36,061 bases of DNA from an uncultured Prevotella sp. (GTDB lineage Bacteria > Bacteroidota > Bacteroidia > Bacteroidales > Bacteroidaceae). Where the stretch lies: NCBI GenBank assembly GCA_900543975.1, contig UQTI01000025.1, positions 1 through 36,061 on the forward strand, read 5' to 3'. Shown here piece after piece: positions 31,549-36,061 of the stretch. The notes under the pieces are model-generated. The model searched no databases and was not told the DNA's origin. It worked only from the letters and a program-made list of their open reading frames with translations. A program made the position numbers and the translations under genes. Position 1 is the stretch's first letter; each line of letters starts with the position of its first letter.

Positions 31549-33294
31549 ATGGGAAACAACAACCAGAAACCCCGCGCACACGCTCTCGATGCCCTGCGCG
31601 GCTATGCCATCATTACGATGGTTCTCTCTGCCATGGAGGCGTTCTCTGTCCTGCCACGGTGGATGTATCACGCACAAGTGCCGCCACCAGACCATGTGTT
31701 TGATCCGACAATCTACGGCATAACATGGGTCGACATAATTTTCCCCTTCTTCCTCTTCTCCATGGGAGCAGCCATACCCCTCTCCCTCGGACGACAGCAC
31801 GCCAAGGGCGAGAGCATAATGAAGCTCACATGGAAGACCGTTCAGCGGTGGGTCAAGCTCACGTTCTTCGCCATCTTCATCATACACGCCTTCCCCTTCA
31901 TGCTCGGCTATGAACAGGAGTGGATGCGCTACGCCATGCCCATTTTCTTCTTCATCCTCCTCTGCCTCATGTTCATGCCCAACCCCTTCGGGTTGTCCCC
32001 GTATAAGGCAAGGGCCATAACATGGAGCGCCTACCTCGTTGCCGTCGGCTTCATGCTGCTGCAACCTTATGCGGGCGGAGCACCCTTCCGCCTCACCGAC
32101 AGCGACTGCATAATGCTCATCCTCGCCAACGTGTCGCTCACAGGCTCCATCATCTACCTCCTAACCATCGGCCATCCCTTGCGCCGACTGGCTCTTCTGC
32201 CGTTCCTCGTTGCTCTCTTCATGGCTGCCCACACCGCCAACTCATGGCCCGCACTTCTCATCCACACCTCGTGGCTGCCCTGGCTCTACCTCCCCGCCTA
32301 CCAGGAGTATCTGCTCATCATCATCCCAGGCACCGTCGCTGGCGAATGGATTGCGCAATGGCTCGAAACGATGAAAGCCAACGACACGAGCAAGGGCCTT
32401 GTGGATAACTATCAGAAAAAAAGCGAAGCTGTTCTTGAGAACGGGAACCCGTTAAAGGGTGGGAGAGGAGCTGTTCTTGAAAACGGGAACAAGGTAAAGA
32501 ATGATGAAAAGGCTGTTCTTGAAAACGGGAACCCGTTAAAGGGTAGGAGAGAAGCTGTTCTTGAAAACGGGAACGGTGTAAAGAATGATGAAAAGGTGGT
32601 TCTTGAAAACGAAAACAAGGTAAGGACAAGAAGCGAAGAGATGAAGGATAAAGAAAACGCCCTCGCTCTCCCCGTGGCTCTTTTGTCGTTGGCCTTGATC
32701 GTTGTCAACGTTGTGTTGCTCTTTGGCCGTCACCTCGTCGCCAACCTCGTCGCCACAATGGTTCTCACAGCCCTCACAGCATGGTTGCTGCGCTCACGCC
32801 GCGAAGCTGGCACTACAGGCGTTGAGGCTGCTAAGCAAGAGACCTCCAATCAAAGATCTTCTTCAGCCCCAGCATCTCCCACGCTTCATTTCTGGCAGCG
32901 TTTGTCGTCGGCAGGAGCCTATCTGTTGTTGTTAGGCTTATGTTTAGAGTCATACGAGGGAGGCATCCGCAAGGACGACGTGACGTTGAGTTATCTGTTT
33001 GTAACCTGTGGATTGGCCTTCTACGCCCTGTTGTTGCTCACCGTCGTGTGCGACCACTGGCATGTGCGTTGGCTGTGTGCTCCTCTTGAGATGGTGGGCA
33101 AGAACCCCATGGTGGCATACGTCTCGGCGTCCATGGTCATCATACCTGTGCTCATCCTCACGCAGCTCTACCCTTACATCGACGCCTTGTCGTCACAGCC
33201 TCTCACGGGTTTCCTCAAGGGTGTGTTGCTCACAGCGTTGTGCATGGCCCTCACGGCGTGGTTTACACACAAGAGGTGGTTCTGGAAGACGTGA
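31549..33294 (+). CDS. NagX/DUF5009-type membrane protein (heparan-alpha-glucosaminide N-acetyltransferase-like) with a repeat insertion
   Basis: A 581-residue polytopic membrane protein. The N-terminus RAHALDALRGYAIITMVLS and the segment GITWVDIIFPFFLFSMGAAIPLSLG are typical of the NagX/DUF5009 acetyltransferase-like family, as is the late EMVGKNPMVAYVSASM. Mammalian HGSNAT relatives acetylate terminal glucosamine across a membrane; bacterial NagX occurs in GlcNAc-utilisation loci but its activity is unproven. Unusually, residues 294-363 are five tandem 14-residue units (AVLENGNPLKGGRG type), followed by more loop with a second hydrophilic stretch. This lengthens the protein well beyond what I expect for the family. 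It lies 173 bases after the MFS gene with a hairpin between, so it may be a separate or attenuated transcript. Confidence 0.85.
   Translation: MGNNNQKPRAHALDALRGYAIITMVLSAMEAFSVLPRWMYHAQVPPPDHVFDPTIYGITWVDIIFPFFLFSMGAAIPLSLGRQHAKGESIMKLTWKTVQRWVKLTFFAIFIIHAFPFMLGYEQEWMRYAMPIFFFILLCLMFMPNPFGLSPYKARAITWSAYLVAVGFMLLQPYAGGAPFRLTDSDCIMLILANVSLTGSIIYLLTIGHPLRRLALLPFLVALFMAAHTANSWPALLIHTSWLPWLYLPAYQEYLLIIIPGTVAGEWIAQWLETMKANDTSKGLVDNYQKKSEAVLENGNPLKGGRGAVLENGNKVKNDEKAVLENGNPLKGRREAVLENGNGVKNDEKVVLENENKVRTRSEEMKDKENALALPVALLSLALIVVNVVLLFGRHLVANLVATMVLTALTAWLLRSRREAGTTGVEAAKQETSNQRSSSAPASPTLHFWQRLSSAGAYLLLLGLCLESYEGGIRKDDVTLSYLFVTCGLAFYALLLLTVVCDHWHVRWLCAPLEMVGKNPMVAYVSASMVIIPVLILTQLYPYIDALSSQPLTGFLKGVLLTALCMALTAWFTHKRWFWKT
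32428..32637 (+). repeat. Five in-frame 42-bp tandem repeats inside the NagX-like gene
   Basis: Units start at 32428, 32470, 32512, 32554 and 32596. They encode AVLENGNPLKGGRG, AVLENGNKVKNDEK, AVLENGNPLKGRRE, AVLENGNGVKNDEK and a diverged fifth unit. Units 1 and 3 match, as do 2 and 4, so the array grew by 84-bp duplications. Each unit has the dyad-like GTTCTTGAAAACGGGAAC. Confidence 0.9.
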
Positions 33295-33304
33295 AGGGGA
33301 TATC

Positions 33305-33478
33305 GGAATTTTGAATTTTGACTTGTCGGCTTTCAGCTGATGTTGAGTTTTCGAATTTAAAGCCCCACCCCCGCGCCACCTTCGGTGGCTTCCCCTCCCC
33401 GTCGGAGAGGGGAGGGATTAGCTTTGTACGCTTTTGGAAGAGCCCCTCTCTCTCTGATGGAGGGAAGGGCTCTTTCTT
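33305..33478 (+). repeat. Copy C of the GC-rich hairpin element placed directly after a gene
   Basis: It starts 11 bases after the NagX-like stop codon with an ATTTTGAATTTTGA tract. It continues with TCGGCTTTCAGCTGA, AAAGCCCCACCCCCGCGCC, GCCACC-ttc-GGTGGC, and TCCCCTCCCC paired with GGGGAGGGA. A further GAGCCC/GGGCTC hairpin lies near 33440-33472. It is near-identical over about 95 bases to the reverse complement of copy A. Confidence 0.8.
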
Positions 33479-33534
33479 TAATAGCTTTAAATGTTAAAAC
33501 ATAAGAAAAAGTTCTCTAATCTGTGAACTTTTTA

Positions 33535-33542
33535 TATCTTTG
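33535..33542 (+). promoter_or_regulatory. Promoter -7 box of the toxin-antitoxin pair
   Basis: TATCTTTG followed by C matches TAnnTTTG and lies about 20 bases before the ATG of the toxin reading frame at 33562. The -33 region is weak. Confidence 0.5.
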
Positions 33543-33561
33543 CAAAAACAAAAGAACGGCA

Positions 33562-33858
33562 ATGAAGCTTTTAAAATATAAGATGCTGAAGGACTTTTGG
33601 AAGAAACATCCCGATGCCGAAGACCCGCTGTAACGCTGGGCCGAATATGTAGAAAGAAACGAATGGAAAAACCACGCCGACCTGAAGGCGGCTTTCCCGT
33701 CAGCTGATTATGTGGGCAATGACAGATATGTTTTCAACATTTCAGGAAACAAATATCGTCTAATAACAATTGTGGTTTTCTATGGCGGCTTCTTACATGT
33801 TAGATTTGTTGGCACACATGCAGAATATGATAAAATAAAAAACATTAGAACGATTTAA
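33562..33858 (+). pseudogene. higB: HigB-type mRNA interferase toxin interrupted by an in-frame stop
   Basis: The frame reads MKLLKYKMLKDFWKKHPDAE, DPL, then TAA at 33631-33633 (codon 24). It continues without another stop to TAA at 33856-33858. The continuation contains RWAEYVERNEWKNHADLK, YVFNISGNKYRLIT and FVGTHAEYDKI, all typical of the HigB toxin family (RelE-like RNases that cut mRNA on the ribosome). Total length, 98 codons, is normal. A single base change explains the break. No ATG follows in frame to restart, so the toxin should be inactive unless the stop is read through or is a sequence error. The antitoxin gene begins 4 bases downstream and is intact. Family identification is strong because of the conserved C-terminal half. 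Confidence 0.85.
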
Positions 33859-33862
33859 AGCT

Positions 33863-34240
33863 ATGACAATTAAGGATAAGAAAAAATATGAGGAGGTTGA
33901 TGCTCGGCTTGAGCAACTGTTGGAGAAAGGCACAGAGTTTGGTGGCATGGACTTGCTCAGCGAGGAAGAGCAGGAAGAGATGAAGGTGCTCAGCGAAGCA
34001 GCATACAATTGGGAGTGTGAGGAAGACCCTCATCCATGGAGAGTGAAGCCCTCACTAATAGCTGCAATAAAGGTGGCGTTTAGAAAGAAAGGATATAAAC
34101 AGAAGGAGGCTGCCGCTGCCATTGGTGTGTCACCAACAACGTTCAGCGACATTTTGCATGGGCGCCGAAGCCTAAGCTTCGATATGGCACGCAACATATA
34201 CCATGAGCTTGGTGTGCCTGCCAACCTTGTGCTCCAATAA
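33863..34240 (+). CDS. higA: HigA-type antitoxin, XRE family
   Basis: A 125-residue protein. The N-terminal half (1-65) is acidic and helical (EEVDARLEQLLEKGTEF, LLSEEEQEEMKVLSEAAY) and would wrap the toxin. The C-terminal half is an XRE helix-turn-helix (YKQKEAAAAIGVSPTTFSDI, HGRRSLSFDMARNIY). This matches HigA proteins of Bacteroidales, which neutralise HigB and repress their own operon. It starts 4 bases after the toxin frame. Its open frame is undamaged although the toxin frame has a stop, which fits loss of the toxin first, the harmless order of decay. A weak hairpin, CCCTTTCT/AGAAAGGG near 34287-34322, may end the transcript. Confidence 0.88.
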   Translation: MTIKDKKKYEEVDARLEQLLEKGTEFGGMDLLSEEEQEEMKVLSEAAYNWECEEDPHPWRVKPSLIAAIKVAFRKKGYKQKEAAAAIGVSPTTFSDILHGRRSLSFDMARNIYHELGVPANLVLQ

Positions 34241-34357
34241 GACAAAAGAACGCTATGCACATCCTGCCTTACCCATCCCCCCGCGCCCTTTCTGCAATCG
34301 ATCAAGGTCGAGCGAGAAAGGGGAGAGGATAGCTCATTTTCTGCAACAAAACAATTA

Positions 34358-34438
34358 TTCGAACTAAAAAGTGTTGAACTTTACATTTATTCGAACTAAA
34401 AAATGTGATATTTCCCACTTTTTCGAACTAAAAAGTGT
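34358..34438. repeat. Three tandem copies of a 32-bp repeat
   Basis: TTCGAACTAAAAA starts at 34358, 34390 and 34422, an exact 32-bp period. It is followed by GTGT or ATGT, with more variable bases after that. The period is about three helical turns, as in the 33-bp array at 3278-3361, although the sequence is different. The word TTCGAA is itself a palindrome. It lies between higA and the symporter gene. Confidence 0.8.
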
Positions 34439-34502
34439 AGTCGCCATCATTCTCCCCTCTGTTTATAAAGACAACAGAACCGTTTTCCTTGCTTTTCTTC
34501 TA

Positions 34503-34640
34503 CGTTTTTTTAAAGACAATAGAGACAATAGGGACAATTTTTTAATTGAAAAAACAATCTAAAACCCTTCCTACGGCGCCAGCCTTTTTTATTCTCAGGT
34601 AAAAATTGTCCCTATTGTCTCTATTGTCGTTAAAAAAACG
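34503..34640. repeat. 138-bp element with 40-bp nearly perfect inverted repeats
   Basis: Arms 34503-34542 and 34601-34640 are reverse complements over 40 positions with one mismatch, around a 58-base centre. Each arm holds a 9-bp tandem motif (GACAATAGA, GACAATAGG, GACAATTTT). The centre has GGCGCCAGCCTTTTTT, which also occurs in variant form at about 5030-5046. No transposase is present; it resembles a MITE. It lies upstream of the symporter gene. Confidence 0.85.
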
Positions 34641-34795
34641 CAAGCCAACAAGTCATGACATGCGCAAATATTTTCATATCATTCATGTCTGCCTTTAATT
34701 TTGAACACCTGCAAACAGAGAAAAACAGAGAAAGGCTTGGTGCGTTGTTGAAAAAATTGTACTTTTATCCGCAAAATGTCAGCAAAAACAAAGTT

Positions 34796-35974
34796 ATGAA
34801 CCTGAAAAGAACAAAACTGCCTTTATTGGCAAAGATCATTGTGGCCATTGTGTTGGGCGTGGTCTTCGGCAACGTCTTTAATGAGACCCTCGTCAGAACG
34901 TTTCTTACCTTCAACGGCATCTTCAGCCAGTTTCTGGGTTTTATGATACCGCTGATCATCGTCGGACTGGTGACGCCAGCCATTGCCGACATTGGCAATG
35001 GGGCGGGCAAACTGCTCGTCGTCACGGTGGCCCTTGCCTTTGGCGACACCATCATTGCTGGCTTGCTTGCCTACGGCACAGGGTCGGCGCTCTTTCCCCG
35101 ACTCATTGCCGACACCGCCCCGGTGGCGGTAGACAAGGCCGTGGAGCTGAAACCGTTCTTTGAGGTAGAGATACCCGCCATGCTCAACGTCATGAGTGCG
35201 CTCGTGTTCTCGTTTATGGTAGGCCTGGGCATTGCCCACATGCGCAGCCAAGCCTTGCACAAGGTGTTTCAGGAGTTTAAGGACATTGTGGCGGGCGTCA
35301 TTGCCAAGGTCATCATACCCCTCTTGCCCCTTTACATCTTCGGCATCTTCTTGGGCATGACCCATTCGGGCGAGGCTTACCACATCTTGATGGTCTTCGC
35401 ACAGATCATCATTGTTATCTTTGTGCTGCATGTGGTCATCCTGCTTTACGAATATCTCATTGCCGGCGGCCTTACCCACAAGAACCCCCTGCGCCTGTTG
35501 ATAAACATGTTGCCTGCCTATTTCACCGCCCTCGGCACCTCGTCGTCGGCAGCTGCCATACCCGTAACGCTGAGGCAGACGTTGAAAAACGGCGTGAACG
35601 ACGGCATTGCCGGCTTCACCGTTCCGCTATGCGCCACCATCCACATGACGGGCTCGATGATGAAGATAACCTGTTGCGCCCTCACCATCTGTCTTGTCAA
35701 CGGCATGCCGTGCAGTCTGCCGCTCTTCCTCCATTTCATCCTTGTCCTGGCCATCTGCATGGTGGCGGCCCCCGGCGTGCCCGGTGGTTGTGTCATGGCA
35801 GCCTTGGCGCCCTTAGCCTCGATCTTGGGCTTCGATGCCGACATGCAGGCCCTCATGATTGCCCTCTACATCGCGATGGATAGCTTCGGAACCGCCTGCA
35901 ACGTTACGGGCGACGGTGCCATCGCCCTCGTGGTGGATAAACTGTTCGCACGGACGCAACGGCCGGAAGAATAG
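34796..35974 (+). CDS. Dicarboxylate/amino acid:cation symporter (DAACS family)
   Basis: I chose the ATG at 34796 (MNLKRTKLPLLAKIIVAIVL) because family members begin this way; the frame extends 47 hydrophilic residues upstream from 34655 without family similarity. The 392-residue membrane protein has the usual eight helices and two re-entrant loops. Family motifs present are LGTSSSAAAIPVTL (loop HP1), PLCATIHMTGSMMKIT (helix 7), and DSFGTACNVTGDGAIALVV (helix 8). These proteins import glutamate, aspartate, serine/threonine or C4-dicarboxylates with sodium or protons. The GDGA in helix 8 and absence of the usual RT pair suggest a neutral amino acid or other variant substrate (inference). It has no evident functional tie to the sugar locus. 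Confidence 0.9.
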   Translation: MNLKRTKLPLLAKIIVAIVLGVVFGNVFNETLVRTFLTFNGIFSQFLGFMIPLIIVGLVTPAIADIGNGAGKLLVVTVALAFGDTIIAGLLAYGTGSALFPRLIADTAPVAVDKAVELKPFFEVEIPAMLNVMSALVFSFMVGLGIAHMRSQALHKVFQEFKDIVAGVIAKVIIPLLPLYIFGIFLGMTHSGEAYHILMVFAQIIIVIFVLHVVILLYEYLIAGGLTHKNPLRLLINMLPAYFTALGTSSSAAAIPVTLRQTLKNGVNDGIAGFTVPLCATIHMTGSMMKITCCALTICLVNGMPCSLPLFLHFILVLAICMVAAPGVPGGCVMAALAPLASILGFDADMQALMIALYIAMDSFGTACNVTGDGAIALVVDKLFARTQRPEE

Positions 35975-36061
35975 ACATTCAACTATAATCAGTGTTTAAG
36001 CATATTTATTCAACAGAGTTTGGGGATAAGGCGAAAATCATTCAACCAACCTCAGGCTTAC
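35975..36061. other. Window end, no feature seen
   Basis: The last 87 bases after the symporter stop codon show no gene start, promoter match or strong hairpin. Confidence 0.4.

Noticed and set aside
34371..34562. 63-residue protein over the 32-bp array
   Set aside because: It is the translated repeat array running into the inverted-repeat element, with no support as a gene.
1..36061. tRNA, rRNA, integrase, transposase or prophage genes
   Set aside because: None seen on either strand; the repeats have no attached recombination enzyme in this window.

Overview
The window looks like chromosome of a Prevotella-type Bacteroidales. The reasons are SusC/SusD pairs, DUF6377- and DUF5018-type proteins, a T9SS-like C-terminal tail, Bacteroidetes-style promoters (TAnnTTTG, often with TTG or TTTG about 20 bp upstream), and many short palindromic intergenic repeats. 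The assignment to genus level is inference.

Layout. (1) 1-5093: a free-standing LuxR-type helix-turn-helix protein followed by a 932-residue secreted repeat protein. A convergent AAA_14/DUF4143 ATPase follows, with tandem arrays of palindromic repeats on both sides (33-bp period downstream, 23-bp period upstream). (2) 5094-8470: a DUF6377-type membrane regulator, then about 1.7 kb without protein genes. That stretch holds a strong candidate for a large structured RNA (about 7103-7653, with promoter, GNRA-capped hairpins and an intrinsic terminator). (3) 8468-9766: an M18 aminopeptidase, then a 202-bp palindromic element. (4) 10166-27046, leftward: a polysaccharide utilisation locus in the order susC, susD, DUF5018 lipoprotein, NAGPA-type phosphodiester glycosidase, GHL10 lipoprotein, AGE-family epimerase, calcineurin-like phosphoesterase, GH20, CE2-like SGNH esterase and, past a terminator, a second GHL10. 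(5) 27547-33294, rightward and divergent: ROK regulator, DUF4434 putative glycosidase, sugar-porter MFS transporter and a NagX/DUF5009 acetyltransferase-like membrane protein. (6) 33295-36061: a higBA toxin-antitoxin pair whose toxin carries an in-frame stop, further repeat arrays, and a dicarboxylate/amino acid:cation symporter.

How the locus may work. SusD, the DUF5018 protein, the phosphodiester glycosidase and one GHL10 are lipoproteins, three of them with acidic residues after the lipid cysteine, so they are probably on the cell surface. The second GHL10, GH20, esterase and phosphoesterase have ordinary signal peptides and are probably periplasmic. The epimerase is cytoplasmic, and the MFS and NagX proteins are in the inner membrane. 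GH20, AGE, NagX, a ROK regulator and a NAGPA-type enzyme together point to a GlcNAc-containing substrate. Two possibilities stand out. One is a glycan with GlcNAc in phosphodiester linkage. The other is peptidoglycan-like GlcNAc/MurNAc strands, since the E. coli GHL10 protein DigH (YddW) acts on denuded glycan strands. The sequence does not decide between them.

The window is unusually rich in small repeats. They include a ~100-bp GC-rich hairpin element that sits directly after three genes, in the same orientation relative to each gene, and in-frame tandem repeats inside two coding regions (a signal peptide and a membrane-protein loop).
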